This document shows positions 1-10,148 of a stretch of DNA of 64,000 bases, in pieces (the first letter of the stretch is position 1; the number at the start of each line of letters is the position of its first letter). This DNA comes from Calothrix sp. PCC 6303 (GTDB lineage Bacteria; Cyanobacteriota; Cyanobacteriia; Cyanobacteriales; Nostocaceae), in the NCBI RefSeq assembly GCF_000317435.1, contig NC_019751.1:3906001-3970000 (forward strand), given 5' to 3'. Under the pieces are notes generated by a model. It did no database searches. It was not told the DNA's origin and saw only the letters and a program-made list of their open reading frames with translations. The position numbers were made by a program, and so were the translations under genes.

Positions 1-1
1 T

Positions 2-2887
2 GTGGTAAGTTACGCTCCTCGCCCTCAGTCAACTCCTGAACCGATGGTAGATAGGGACAATCAGCAGTTCGGTAGTTTTCAGCAAAGACATATTGGTGTC
101 ACCAGTGATGCAGTTCAAGAAATGCTGGAAGTTTTGGGAATTTCCAGTTTGGAACAGTTAATTAATGACACAGTTCCCCAGACAATTAGGTTAACGAGTT
201 CGCTTGATGTCCCCGATGCCGAAACTGAGTATAATGCACTGCGGATGTTGAAAGCGATCGCGTCCCAGAACAAAGTGTATAGTTCCTATATTGGGATGGG
301 TTACTCTAACTGCATTACTCCCCCGGTAATTCTGAGGAATATCCTGGAAAATCCCGGTTGGTACACTGCTTACACTCCCTATCAACCAGAAATTGCCCAG
401 GGAAGATTGGAAGCTTTATTAAATTTTCAAACCCTGATTATTGATTTAACTGGGTTGGAAATTGCCAATGCTTCCTTACTTGATGAAGGTACCGCAGCTG
501 CCGAAGCAATGAGTATGAGTTACGGTGTCTGCAAAAATAAAGCAAATGCCTACTTTGTTTCCCAAGATTGCCATCCCCAAACAATCGACGTGTTACAGAC
601 GCGTGCCAGACCCTTGGGAATTGATATTATCATTGGGAACCACCAAGATTTTGACTTTTCTACAGCTATCTTTGGGGCAATTCTCCAATACCCTGCCAGT
701 GATGGCACAATTTACGATTACCGTGAATTTACTCAAAAAGTACATGTTACAGGTGCTTTAGTTACAGTTGCTGCTGACCCCCTAAGTTTGTGTTTACTCA
801 AACCTCCAGGTGAATTTGGAGCGGATATTGCTGTTGGTAGTACACAGCGTTTCGGTATTCCCTTGGGTTATGGAGGACCCCACGCAGCATATTTTGCCAC
901 TAAGGAAGAATACAAACGCCAAGTACCAGGACGAATTGTTGGTGTATCTAAAGATGCGCGAGGAAAAACAGCTTTAAGGTTGGCTTTGCAAACCCGCGAA
1001 CAACACATTCGTCGAGATAAAGCAACTAGCAATATTTGTACGGCACAGGTTCTATTAGCAGTTATTGCTGGGATGTATGCTGTATATCATGGGGCTGAAG
1101 GATTAAAACAAATTGCTGAAGATATCCACCAAAAAACAACAACTTTAGCTGAAGGGTTGAAAAAATCCGGTTATAGAATTAAAAGTGAAAATTTCTTTGA
1201 TACATTGCGAGTTGAATTAGGAAGCAAGAGTTTAGAATCTATTCTCCAAGCTTGCGAAGTCAAAAAAATCAACTTGAGAATTTTCGACGATAACGCTGTG
1301 GGAATTTCCTTAGATGAAACAACCAGCGAAGCCGATTTAATCGACTTACTGGAAATCTTTGCCCCAGGAAAACAACTCCCCTCCTTCCCCCCCTCCCCCC
1401 TCCTTTCCCGCACTACCCCTTACCTCACCCACCCAACTTTTAACCGCTACCACTCGGAAACCGAATTACTGCGTTACATCCACAAACTGGAAACCAAGGA
1501 TTTATCCCTAACTACATCCATGATTCCCTTGGGTTCCTGTACGATGAAACTCAATGCAACATCGGAAATGATACCCGTCACTTGGGCAGAATTTGGGAAT
1601 ATTCACCCCTTTGCACCGAAATCTCAAACCAAAGGGTATCAAATATTATTTGAGCAGTTGGAGGCATGGTTAGCCGAAATTACCGGATTTGCTGGGATTT
1701 CCTTACAACCCAATGCCGGATCTCAAGGTGAATATACTGGACTTTTAGTAATTAAACAGTATCACGAATCACGAGGTGATACTCACCGCAACATCTGCCT
1801 AATTCCCGAATCAGCACATGGTACCAACCCAGCCAGCGCCGTTATGTGTGGGATGAAAGTAGTCGCTGTAGGCTGTGACAAAGATGGCAACATCGATATT
1901 AGCGACCTCCAAGCCAAAGCAGAGAAACACCGCGACAACCTTGCCGCCTTGATGGTGACGTATCCTTCAACACATGGTGTATTTGAAGAAGGCATTTCCG
2001 AGATTTGCGCGATCGCACATCGCCACGGAGGGCAGGTTTACATGGACGGGGCAAATATGAATGCTCAAGTCGGTTTATGTCGTCCTGGTGATATTGGTGC
2101 CGATGTCTGCCATTTGAACCTGCACAAAACCTTCTGTATTCCCCACGGTGGCGGTGGTCCCGGCATGGGTCCTATTGGTGTCGCTTCGCACCTCGTACCT
2201 TTTCTTCCTGGACATCCTGTAATTGAAATTGGCAGCGAAAAATCCATCGGCGCAGTATCTGCGGCTCCTTGGGGTAGCGCCAGCATCCTCGTAATTTCCT
2301 GGATGTATATTGTGATGATGGGTGCATCCGGTTTAACTGAAGCTACCAAAATCGCCATTCTCAACGCCAACTATATCGCCAAACGCTTGGAAGGACATTA
2401 CCCTGTACTCTACAAAGGTAGTAACGGGTATGTGGCACACGAATGTATCCTAGATTTACGTGCCTTGAAGAAATCCGCCAATATCGACATCGACGACGTA
2501 GCTAAACGCTTGATGGACTATGGTTTCCATGCCCCCACTGTATCCTGGCCCGTCGCTGGTACAATTATGGTGGAACCCACAGAAAGCGAATCTAAGGCAG
2601 AATTAGACCGTTTTTGTGATGCTTTAATTGCCATCCGTGCAGAAATTGCCCTAATTGAAGCTGGGAAAATGGATATTCAAGATAACCTGTTGAAGAATGC
2701 ACCCCATACCGCCGAAAGCTTAATTTCCGGGGAATGGACACATCCATATACTAGGGAAGAGGCTGCATATCCAGCGCCTTGGACAAGGGATAATAAGTTT
2801 TGGGTTAGTGTCAGTCGTATTGATGCAGCATTTGGGGATAGGAATTTTGTTTGTTCATGCTTACCGATGGATGCATATTCAGAGTAA
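2..2887 (+). CDS. gcvP: Glycine dehydrogenase (decarboxylating), P-protein
   Basis: This is the PLP-dependent P-protein of the glycine cleavage system. It decarboxylates glycine and passes the aminomethyl group to lipoylated H-protein, which in cyanobacteria serves photorespiratory 2-phosphoglycolate salvage. The 961 residues form the usual single-chain fusion of two aminotransferase-like halves. The PLP lysine lies in HLNLHKTF (K709), followed by a glycine-rich loop, and [14 protein letters not shown] opens the C-terminal half. The open frame begins with GTG at base 2, at the very edge, so the true start may be there, upstream, or at the ATG at 44 (residue 15). A proline-rich patch near residues 460-470 joins the halves. 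The genes for the T and H proteins are not visible. The identification is firm; only the N-terminus is uncertain. Confidence 0.97.
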   Translation: MVSYAPRPQSTPEPMVDRDNQQFGSFQQRHIGVTSDAVQEMLEVLGISSLEQLINDTVPQTIRLTSSLDVPDAETEYNALRMLKAIASQNKVYSSYIGMGYSNCITPPVILRNILENPGWYTAYTPYQPEIAQGRLEALLNFQTLIIDLTGLEIANASLLDEGTAAAEAMSMSYGVCKNKANAYFVSQDCHPQTIDVLQTRARPLGIDIIIGNHQDFDFSTAIFGAILQYPASDGTIYDYREFTQKVHVTGALVTVAADPLSLCLLKPPGEFGADIAVGSTQRFGIPLGYGGPHAAYFATKEEYKRQVPGRIVGVSKDARGKTALRLALQTREQHIRRDKATSNICTAQVLLAVIAGMYAVYHGAEGLKQIAEDIHQKTTTLAEGLKKSGYRIKSENFFDTLRVELGSKSLESILQACEVKKINLRIFDDNAVGISLDETTSEADLIDLLEIFAPGKQLPSFPPSPLLSRTTPYLTHPTFNRYHSETELLRYIHKLETKDLSLTTSMIPLGSCTMKLNATSEMIPVTWAEFGNIHPFAPKSQTKGYQILFEQLEAWLAEITGFAGISLQPNAGSQGEYTGLLVIKQYHESRGDTHRNICLIPESAHGTNPASAVMCGMKVVAVGCDKDGNIDISDLQAKAEKHRDNLAALMVTYPSTHGVFEEGISEICAIAHRHGGQVYMDGANMNAQVGLCRPGDIGADVCHLNLHKTFCIPHGGGGPGMGPIGVASHLVPFLPGHPVIEIGSEKSIGAVSAAPWGSASILVISWMYIVMMGASGLTEATKIAILNANYIAKRLEGHYPVLYKGSNGYVAHECILDLRALKKSANIDIDDVAKRLMDYGFHAPTVSWPVAGTIMVEPTESESKAELDRFCDALIAIRAEIALIEAGKMDIQDNLLKNAPHTAESLISGEWTHPYTREEAAYPAPWTRDNKFWVSVSRIDAAFGDRNFVCSCLPMDAYSE

Positions 2888-2912
2888 GTTGGAAATTTAG
2901 ACTTTAATTAAC

Positions 2913-2939
2913 AAACCCGGTTTTAGAAACCGGGTTTTT
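2913..2939 (+). terminator. Rho-independent terminator of gcvP
   Basis: A perfect 11-bp stem (AAACCCGGTTT and AAACCGGGTTT) with a 3-nt loop runs into a short T tract, 26 bases after the gcvP stop codon. Confidence 0.85.
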
Positions 2940-3009
2940 GTAGTGAATCGGAGTTAGAAAAATATAATATAAAAATTATATATTTAATATATATTTTTTA
3001 TTTTCACAA

Positions 3010-3552
3010 CTATTCAGGACACCAGCTAACCTTACCCCGCTTCCCAGGATGCATTGAATCCTTTTTGTCACGCCACTCAAAATATATTTCAATTGGCAAT
3101 TTGGTACTTTCCATCAAGTGTAAGGCATTACGCCATGCAAGATTTGCACTCACTCCTTGTATAGAAATATTTAGTTCTGGCAGATAGTGAAAGCCTGAAT
3201 CAGTCTTTTTACCCTTAACTATATTAGATAAAGAAAGCTTAATTAAATCATCTATAGTCATCCCCCGTTGAACAACTAGTTCATGAGCAACATCAATAAT
3301 TTTGCTCCAATTTGGCTTTTGAACCTCGTTGTCACCCATAATCGCACGCATGACTCTAGTGTGATCCAGGCTTTTATCAAGACTATTTAAATTACCTAAA
3401 TCTATTATTTCTTTACCCGGATCGACTGATTTCTCATCAGATACTTGAGACTTATGATGTATTTCATAGTAGCTTAATACCCGCTCAAGAGTACCAGTGC
3501 TAAAGATAGAAGCGAAAAATTTACTAATTATCTCAAAATAACCTCTTTGCAA
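3010..3552 (-). CDS. Hypothetical protein, possibly 5'-truncated
   Basis: The frame encodes about 180 residues of soluble, mixed alpha/beta composition, with no signal peptide or membrane segment. The C-terminal third (GVSANLAWRNALHL, then FEWRDKK, then HPGKRGKVSW) looks like a conserved core, but I do not recognise the family. The only usable initiator near the 5' end is a TTG at 3552 with no clear ribosome-binding site, and an in-frame stop lies three codons upstream. The gene may therefore start further in or be a remnant that lost its 5' end. It is convergent with gcvP and stands alone. Confidence 0.5.
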   Translation of the reverse strand: MQRGYFEIISKFFASIFSTGTLERVLSYYEIHHKSQVSDEKSVDPGKEIIDLGNLNSLDKSLDHTRVMRAIMGDNEVQKPNWSKIIDVAHELVVQRGMTIDDLIKLSLSNIVKGKKTDSGFHYLPELNISIQGVSANLAWRNALHLMESTKLPIEIYFEWRDKKDSMHPGKRGKVSWCPE

Positions 3553-3768
3553 GAGTATTTATTGATTGACTCGGAAAAAATTTCCGTTGAGCGTTTCTGT
3601 CGTGGGGACGGAAGCACTAATTATTCAAGTCATAATCAAGTTAATTAGAGCTAATACCTGCATCTTACTACCTTGCATAGTGGCTCCTATCTAGCTTTAA
3701 GCTCTGGTTTTCAGGGCACTATATACAACTGACAAAATTAGAGTTAAGTTATTAAGGAATCTAAGATC

Positions 3769-4272
3769 GTGAAACTCAAAAGTTTATTAATATTAAGCCT
3801 AGCATCATTTCTGACCATTAGTTGCGCCAAAGAAGTTAGTTCAACTGAAGCTCCTATTGCTGTTAACTCTCCAAACAATCCTACAGTTCAGTTAGCGAAA
3901 TCTGAAAAATCATCTATTAAAAAAGTTGATAATTTTGTCTCTGGAGAACATAAAACTCAAGGTACAGCCAAAATTGTGACAAAAAATGGCAAATCATTTT
4001 TAGAACTTGATAAATCTTTCAAAACTTCCAATTCAGGACCAGATTTAGTTATAGTTTTACATCGTTCAGACAACGTAATCGGTTCTACTAAACCACCATA
4101 CTATTCTTTAAAAAAGGGAGATTATGTTCTAATTAGCCCTTTAAAAAAATTTAGTGGTGATCAAAGTTATGCCATTTCTGACAAAATCAACTTAGCTGAT
4201 TACAAATCTGCTGTAATTTGGTGTCGCAAGTTCAATGCTACCTTTGGTGCTGCGAAGTTAAGTAATAGCTAA
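3769..4272 (+). CDS. DM13-domain lipoprotein
   Basis: This is an exported lipoprotein of 167 residues. The N-terminal hydrophobic stretch ends in a lipobox (LTISC, Cys19), so the mature protein should be anchored to a membrane through a lipidated cysteine. Residues ~55-165 match the DM13 domain, a fold proposed to act in extracytoplasmic redox or electron transfer: an SGEHKTQGTAKIV opening, PDLVIVL in the middle, and a late VIWCRKF with the single conserved cysteine. The start is GTG at 3769, preceded by AAGGA. It stands alone, with no redox partner beside it. The domain call is good; the physiological role is unknown. Confidence 0.8.
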   Translation: MKLKSLLILSLASFLTISCAKEVSSTEAPIAVNSPNNPTVQLAKSEKSSIKKVDNFVSGEHKTQGTAKIVTKNGKSFLELDKSFKTSNSGPDLVIVLHRSDNVIGSTKPPYYSLKKGDYVLISPLKKFSGDQSYAISDKINLADYKSAVIWCRKFNATFGAAKLSNS

Positions 4273-4394
4273 ATCTCCTGCATTTTTGGTGACAATCCAG
4301 AACACCGAGTAATTTTAAAGGATTCTTTAATAATTGCTAGTCAGTGGTTAACCTATAATCCATACCTATGGATTGTAAAAATTTAACTAAGCAT

Positions 4395-4416
4395 GAAAAA
4401 ACCCGGCAGAACCGGG
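4395..4416 (-). terminator. Rho-independent terminator of the minus-strand membrane gene
   Basis: Read on the minus strand, CCCGG, a 5-nt loop and CCGGG are followed by a run of T residues, about 40 bases beyond the stop codon of the 4457-4852 gene. Confidence 0.75.
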
Positions 4417-4456
4417 CAGATGCACTGTTTGTTGAACATCTAGTAGTGATGGCTAC

Positions 4457-4852
4457 TTATTCGCTAATTTCACAAGTCAAGGGACAAGCGGCGAAAACAG
4501 TGGTCTGCATTTGTTCTGCCTCTCCGTGTAACCAACTTAACCATTTCACTTCATTGGGATGAATTCCTTTTGTAGTCAAAATAGCAGCAGCGCAAACTAC
4601 AGCCAAGACGTTAAACAAAATTAATCCGCCAGCCACTAACAATACTGCACTAACAGGCATTACTGATTGAAGAACAACTGATAGTAAACATCCTACTGTA
4701 GCCATCAACACCACTAAAGGAAAACCAACAACCAACAAGCAAACTGCCAGGGTAAAAGTCCAAATCAAAAAGCTTTTAAGCATTAGTACAGAATAAGCTT
4801 TACCGAAGTTCGAGGTTTGAGACAGAGCCACGATTTTTCCTCCCAGTAACAA
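4457..4852 (-). CDS. Small conserved membrane protein of unknown function
   Basis: The 131-residue product has two long hydrophobic segments (about residues 28-60 and 63-95), predicted to form two to four membrane passes. A polar C-terminal tail contains HPNEVKWLSWLHGEAEQMQT. I do not recognise a named family. A later start at Met24 (MLKSFLIW) is also possible. A good terminator follows it, which supports real expression. Confidence 0.55.
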   Translation of the reverse strand: MLLGGKIVALSQTSNFGKAYSVLMLKSFLIWTFTLAVCLLVVGFPLVVLMATVGCLLSVVLQSVMPVSAVLLVAGGLILFNVLAVVCAAAILTTKGIHPNEVKWLSWLHGEAEQMQTTVFAACPLTCEISE

Positions 4853-5666
4853 AGCAGATGTTTTCGTTGCGAGATTAATTCGTTAGCGATCCGCATCGGG
4901 ATCAACGATTTAATGTATTTAGTATATAAAAACCTTTTGCGAAGATGAGCATTTATTTAATAAACTTTACAGTTATTTTTTTGTAATTGTGGATAAATAC
5001 CAGCAGCAAAGATGAAAGACGAGTAGTTGAGGGGGCTAAGGTATTGCTAATTATCTATTTTCAACTCAGAAGAGAATTAGGACGCAGAGCATAACAGGTA
5101 ATTTATAGAGGAAGTATTTAAGCAGAATGGGTTAGGGTGAAGCCAGAATTTGAATCTTTACAGCCAAGCACATAATAATAGTCGGGTTAGATGTGGTTTC
5201 AACCCGCCTTCAAATTTTAGATTTATTTTATAAAGCATCTCGAAGATTGAGAACTGATAGCTTTCGGTTTAGTCTGTCGTGGCTTTTGACCTGCTTTACA
5301 TTTCTTATCACAACACCCCTTCATTCTCATAATTATTCCTCAAGATAGAGTTGCGCTGAGTTGCCATCAGTTAGTGCTGATATTCCTGCGGTTATTTTTT
5401 TTCATCAGATTTTAAGTGAATTAGGAAATCACAGGTTCGGATTCAACTAATTAATACATTAATATCTACCAAATATTACTGATTATATTTACTGTGTCAA
5501 GTATGTTAAACAAGTAAATGAGTAGAATTTTTAGTTCTTCTTTAAATTTAAAGTTTCAAATTTAAAAATAATTTGCTACTTACAGATGCGTAGTATCTCC
5601 TCCTAAGCACCCTAAACATCAGCAAGCGACAACAGCGTTCTACCCACTTAATTAATTGGAAGATTT
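4853..5666. other. Long spacer upstream of the pilT-like gene
   Basis: This AT-rich stretch of about 800 bases holds no long reading frame. The only plausible coding signal is the 35-codon minus-strand frame at 5223-5330, listed separately. The rest may hold the promoter and leader of the pilT-like gene; I found no convincing riboswitch or sRNA. Confidence 0.6.
5223..5330 (-). CDS. Possible small cysteine-rich basic peptide (35 aa)
   Basis: The frame starts ATG at 5330, preceded by TTGAGGAATAATT, a well-placed ribosome-binding site. It encodes a Lys/Arg-rich peptide beginning MRMKGCCDKKCKAGQKPRQ, with CC and a further Cys in the first 11 residues and one Cys near the C-terminus. The Cys pattern resembles small metal- or thiol-handling peptides, but I recognise no family. 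At this size chance is a real alternative; the Shine-Dalgarno site and biased composition are the only support. Confidence 0.3.
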   Translation of the reverse strand: MRMKGCCDKKCKAGQKPRQTKPKAISSQSSRCFIK

Positions 5667-6971
5667 ATGAGCGAATCCCAGCGTCCAGTCGGTCAGACTC
5701 CAACCATGCCTCGTGGTATACCCCCAGCACCCCCACCACCACCGGGAATGAGTGTTAGTACTCAACGTCAAGCCACTCAAACTCTGGATATGGGTAATAG
5801 TCAGCGTGCTACCAATGGTTCAGGGGTAGTTCCTACCTTACCAACAACACCAGCAACACATCGTCCAGGAACACCTCCACCAATGGGTGCGCGTCCTCGC
5901 AGTAATCCTTCTGGGATTACAATGGAACACTTAATCAAAGAAGCATTTGATAAGGGTTTTTCGGATATTCATTTGGGTGTGGGGGAAACACCACGCTTCC
6001 GCAACCGAGGTGAAATTGAGACTACTAGCTATGCCGAAACTGATAAACCAACTTTTATGGCTTGGTTGGAAGAAATTCTGACTGAGGAAGAAATCAAACG
6101 GTTTGAGCAGAATCTAGAATTTGATGGTGCGACTCAATATGAGTTTGCACGGGTACGGATTAACGTTTTTGATTCGCTGCGCGGTTATGCGATGGTATTG
6201 CGGCTGATTCCTTTGAAAATTCTGACGATGGAACAGTTGAACTTGCCTACAGTTTTCCGGGATGTTTGTCATCATCACAAAGGGCTAATTTTGATTACTG
6301 GTCCCACTGGTTCAGGTAAGTCAACGACATTGGCAGCGATGATTGACTATATGAATAAGGAAATGCCACGTCATATCATTACCATCGAAGATCCGGTGGA
6401 ATTTGTCCATCAAAGTAAAAAAGCTTTAATTAAACAGCGGGAAGTGGGAATGCACACCCGTAAGTTTGATAATGCCCTCAAAGCTGCACTGCGGGAAGAT
6501 CCAGATGTGATTCTGGTGGGAGAAATGCGGGACAAGGAAACTGTAAATACGGCACTCAAAGCTGCACAAACAGGTCACTTGGTGATGGGAACGTTACACA
6601 CTAATAGTGCGGTGAAAACCATTGAACGGATTCTGAACCTTTACGCGGGTGAAGAACAAGAAGCTATGCGGGTAGCTGTTTCTGAATCATTGGTGGCAGT
6701 TATTGCCCAAGGTTTGTGTCGAACAACTGATGGTAAGCGTGCTGCTTTCCACGATATTCTCATTAATACTGATGCGGTGAAAGACTGGATCAAAGATGGG
6801 AAATACGATGAAATTAACGAGTTGATGAAGCAGGCAGGTTTTGATGGGATGACCACCATGAATCAATCACTGCTGGAACTTTATAAGGAAGGACGCATTA
6901 ATGAGGAAACAGCCTTAGAGATGTCCCCAACTCCGAATGAAATGGCACAATATCTACGAGGTAGGGAATAA
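5667..6971 (+). CDS. Type IV pilus retraction-type ATPase, PilT2-like
   Basis: This is a cytoplasmic hexameric secretion ATPase of the PilT/GspE superfamily, which powers pilus retraction or modulates it during phototaxis. Residues ~1-90 are a proline-rich, low-complexity extension. The PilT N-terminal domain and RecA-like core follow, with Walker A GPTGSGKST at 212-220, DPDVILVGEMRD from 278 as the Walker B region, and an Asp box (TIEDPVEF) between them. The 434-residue length with a Pro-rich leader and the position away from pilB/pilC resemble cyanobacterial PilT2 rather than the shorter PilT1 of the pilBTC operon. That subtype call is inference. Confidence 0.88.
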   Translation: MSESQRPVGQTPTMPRGIPPAPPPPPGMSVSTQRQATQTLDMGNSQRATNGSGVVPTLPTTPATHRPGTPPPMGARPRSNPSGITMEHLIKEAFDKGFSDIHLGVGETPRFRNRGEIETTSYAETDKPTFMAWLEEILTEEEIKRFEQNLEFDGATQYEFARVRINVFDSLRGYAMVLRLIPLKILTMEQLNLPTVFRDVCHHHKGLILITGPTGSGKSTTLAAMIDYMNKEMPRHIITIEDPVEFVHQSKKALIKQREVGMHTRKFDNALKAALREDPDVILVGEMRDKETVNTALKAAQTGHLVMGTLHTNSAVKTIERILNLYAGEEQEAMRVAVSESLVAVIAQGLCRTTDGKRAAFHDILINTDAVKDWIKDGKYDEINELMKQAGFDGMTTMNQSLLELYKEGRINEETALEMSPTPNEMAQYLRGRE

Positions 6972-7262
6972 TTGATACTTTCCTGGCTGAAGTGAGGGAC
7001 ATCAAGTTAGGAATTAGAAGTTTAGAGTGATGGGTGTGGGCATAATATCAACTACACTTTTGCTAGGGGCATTTTTGCTAAGGGTATAGGGAAAAAACTA
7101 GTGGAAGCAAAATCACGCTGAGAATTGCCAGTTGGGAAAGGCTTTATTTAAGAGTGTTTGACTCTCCTGGATTCTGTAGTTTACTTTTACTGGTATCTCA
7201 TACTCAAGTATTGTTTCCATTCTGAATCTATTTTCTAATTCCTAACTTAATTAATACCGTTG

Positions 7263-8021
7263 ATGCCAGAAAAGTTACCGCTACCTCAGTTATTTAAAGG
7301 TATTGCCCTATTTACACCTGGAGGAGATTTAATTTATTGTATTGACCCCAGTAAAAAGGGTCGATGGCATTTACATTTGTGTACGACTCTACAAGAAATT
7401 TTAGATTTATCTGAACCACCTCATTTTTTAGTTCCTTATTATACAGCGACAATTGATCACTGGTTAGATCCTCGGACAGAAGAAGTACGGACGTTTGCGG
7501 AAGCTTATCCGGCAGTAATGCGGCACCAAGCATTATTAAACAGTATTTTTGAAGCTGGCGATCGCGTATGGCAAGCAGCGCCTTGGCAGGATGGTTTATG
7601 CGATCGCTTTGTCATGTCAACCTATAGATCTACGTTCCCCCAACTGTGGGAAGACCATGATTTGATTGTTCGGGCTGATTTGAAACATTCCCATTCAAGT
7701 TTCAGGTCTTCAGTAATTTTACCTAAACAAAGTCAAGAAAAAGTACAGGCGTATGTTCTGCGTTTATTCGTTGCTGGCAAAAGTGCCAATACTGAACGCA
7801 TTCTTAAAACCCTGTATGATTTATTAGAAAGATATCTAACTTACCCCTATACCCTAAAGGTAATTGATGTCCTGAGTCATCCGGAACAAGCGGAAGTCAA
7901 TCAAGTATCGGCAACTCCCACCTTAGTTAAAGTTTATCCCCTACCAATCCGAAGAATGGTAGGGGATTTGGATAATGTTGAACGAATTTTAAGTATGTTG
8001 GGTGCGAAAGAACCAGCTTAG
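7263..8021 (+). CDS. Protein with C-terminal KaiB-like domain
   Basis: The protein has 252 residues. Residues ~165-250 are clearly KaiB-like: VLRLFVAGKSANTERILKTL, then LKVIDVLSHPEQAE, then SATPTLVKVYPLPIRRMVGD, matching the thioredoxin-like fold of the circadian protein KaiB and the SasA sensor domain. Residues 1-155 form a separate domain (start PEKLPLPQLFKGIALFTPGG) that I do not recognise. This order is the reverse of SasA, where the KaiB-like module is N-terminal. No kaiA or kaiC lies nearby. ATG at 7263 is preferred over the TTG one codon upstream. Binding to KaiC or a related RecA-type ATPase is possible but not shown. The gene ends 1 base from convergent htpG. Confidence 0.8.
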   Translation: MPEKLPLPQLFKGIALFTPGGDLIYCIDPSKKGRWHLHLCTTLQEILDLSEPPHFLVPYYTATIDHWLDPRTEEVRTFAEAYPAVMRHQALLNSIFEAGDRVWQAAPWQDGLCDRFVMSTYRSTFPQLWEDHDLIVRADLKHSHSSFRSSVILPKQSQEKVQAYVLRLFVAGKSANTERILKTLYDLLERYLTYPYTLKVIDVLSHPEQAEVNQVSATPTLVKVYPLPIRRMVGDLDNVERILSMLGAKEPA

Positions 8022-8022
8022 G

Positions 8023-9978
8023 TTACTTTGTCGCTTGTTCAGTCAACTTGGTTAACACTTCATTTGAACGTTCTACAAACGATTTCATTCCTTCAGCATC
8101 AAAACCTTTTTGGGACATTAACGCTAAATCGTAGACGTGTTGACAAATCATCCCTGCAAGTTGAGCGCTAGGTGAATCACCACCATCTTGAATTATACTA
8201 CCTTGGCTGAGGTTTGCTAGGTTCTGAATTAATGGATGTGCTGTATTCACAACTAAAATGTGATCTTCTGGGAATTCTGCACTTTGTTGTTGACTCATCG
8301 CACTCATATCCCGCAAACGTCGCATAATTTCTGGTAAAAGTACCATTGCTGGGGGTGTACCTTGGGGGTTATCAGATTTTAGGGATTCTGTGCGGATATT
8401 GACTTTAGGTTTGTTGATGGCTTTTTCAAACAGTTCTTTGACGACTTCTGAACGGGTTTTATTGGTGGTGGGATCAACTATTTCCGCAGGTTTGTCTTTG
8501 TCGAGAAGGGTGTTATCGAGATCCGAGTCTACCCGTGTAAATTTAACATCGTTGTATTCCTGTTCCAGGAAGTTGATAAAGTAGGTATCGATGAAGGAGT
8601 CGAGATACAGGACTTCTAAGCCTTGACTCTTGTGTAATTCTACGTAGGTTGACTGTGCTGCTGGATCTGTGCAGTAGAAAACACGGTTTTCGTGACGTTC
8701 TTTGTTACGTTCGAGATATTCCTTCAGGGTGGTAAATGGGAGTTTCGCGGCTTTATTTACGTCTTCCCAAGCGTCTCCATCTTCGCTTTGTACCTGTACT
8801 GTGGTAGTTTCTTGACTGGGTTGGTAGGTGGTTTGGAAGACGATGATATCTTCCACTTGTTTTTTAAATTTCTCGTCGTTGAGGGTACCAAATTTGACGA
8901 ATGTTCCCAAGTCTTTCCAAGCGCTGATATATTGTTCGTAGCTATCGCGGTAAAGTTCTTTGAGTCTATCACCAACTTTTTTGGCAATATAATCACCGAT
9001 TCGTTTCACAGTGCGATCGCCTTGTAAGGAACTGCGTGATACATTCAAGGGAATGTCACTACTATCGACGACTCCTCGCATCGGTAAAAGAAACTGGGGA
9101 ATGATTTCTTCGACGTTATCGCTGACAAATACCTGGTTACAAAATAGTTTGATTTGCCCTTTACTGACATCAACATCGGGACGGAGTTTGGGAAAATACA
9201 TAATCCCGTTGATGATGAAGGGATAATCTGTATTCAAATGTACCCATAGCAAGGGTTCTTCTTGGAAGGGGTACAGGTATCGATAAAATTCGAGATAATC
9301 TTCTTTACTGAGGTTGTTTGCCGATTCTCGCCAAGGTGCTTTTTGACGGTTGAGGGTTTCGCCATCCATTTTGATGGGAACTGGCATAAAGTCGCAATAG
9401 GTTTTGACTAAGTTTTTCACCCTTGCAGCTTCCAGATATTCCTCTTCTTCTTCCAAGAGGTACATGGTGATGGTGGTACCACGAGTGGTGCGGGATGATT
9501 CTTCCAAGGTGAATTGAGGTGAACCATCACAACTCCAGTGAACAGCTTGCGCTCCTGCTTGGTAGGATAGGGTATCGATTTCTACTTTTTTTGCCACCAT
9601 GAAGGAGGAGTAGAAACCTAAGCCAAAATGTCCGATAATTGGTTGATCGGAATCACTTTTGTACTTGGTGATGAATTCTTCGGCACTGGAAAATGCCACT
9701 TGGTTGATATATTTCTTGATTTCATCGGCTGTCATGCCGATGCCGTTATCAGAAATAGATAGGGTTTTGTTACCTTTGTCAATGGCAATTGTAATCTCTG
9801 CTTCCCCAATTTCTCCATCATATTCCCCTGCACGGGATACCATATTCAACTTTTGAATTGCATCAACTGCGTTGGATACCAATTCTCGGAAGAAAATTTG
9901 ATGATCTGAATATAGAGATTTCTTGATAATTGGGAAAATGTTTTCAGTATGAATACTGATGGTTCCTTGTTCAAGCAT
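8023..9978 (-). CDS. htpG: Molecular chaperone HtpG (Hsp90)
   Basis: This is a cytosolic ATP-dependent Hsp90 chaperone. The GHKL ATPase motifs are all present: E32, N36 and D39 in RELVSNAVDA, DNGIGM at 77-82, and GHFGLGFYS from 116. The middle domain and C-terminal dimerisation domain follow, for 651 residues in total, a normal bacterial length. There is no MEEVD tail, as expected for bacteria. I see no CIRCE operator upstream, so any heat control is not evident from the sequence. It is convergent with the KaiB-domain gene with almost no spacer. Confidence 0.97.
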   Translation of the reverse strand: MLEQGTISIHTENIFPIIKKSLYSDHQIFFRELVSNAVDAIQKLNMVSRAGEYDGEIGEAEITIAIDKGNKTLSISDNGIGMTADEIKKYINQVAFSSAEEFITKYKSDSDQPIIGHFGLGFYSSFMVAKKVEIDTLSYQAGAQAVHWSCDGSPQFTLEESSRTTRGTTITMYLLEEEEEYLEAARVKNLVKTYCDFMPVPIKMDGETLNRQKAPWRESANNLSKEDYLEFYRYLYPFQEEPLLWVHLNTDYPFIINGIMYFPKLRPDVDVSKGQIKLFCNQVFVSDNVEEIIPQFLLPMRGVVDSSDIPLNVSRSSLQGDRTVKRIGDYIAKKVGDRLKELYRDSYEQYISAWKDLGTFVKFGTLNDEKFKKQVEDIIVFQTTYQPSQETTTVQVQSEDGDAWEDVNKAAKLPFTTLKEYLERNKERHENRVFYCTDPAAQSTYVELHKSQGLEVLYLDSFIDTYFINFLEQEYNDVKFTRVDSDLDNTLLDKDKPAEIVDPTTNKTRSEVVKELFEKAINKPKVNIRTESLKSDNPQGTPPAMVLLPEIMRRLRDMSAMSQQQSAEFPEDHILVVNTAHPLIQNLANLSQGSIIQDGGDSPSAQLAGMICQHVYDLALMSQKGFDAEGMKSFVERSNEVLTKLTEQATK

Positions 9979-10148
9979 GATTTTTAAGTTTATGAGGATC
10001 TCTAAATGAGAATTTTAAAGGGTAAATAGAAGTAATTGCCCTTAGTTGTCTGATGTAGATTACCACATAGAAAATATTCGGTTTTCCCTACCACAAACTT
10101 GAAAGGATGAATTTTCCCAGAAAATTAAGGACTTAGGGATGGGATGAA

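Noticed and set aside
7263-8021. Calling this gene kaiB
   Set aside because: It is over twice the length of KaiB, has an extra N-terminal domain, and no kaiA/kaiC is adjacent.
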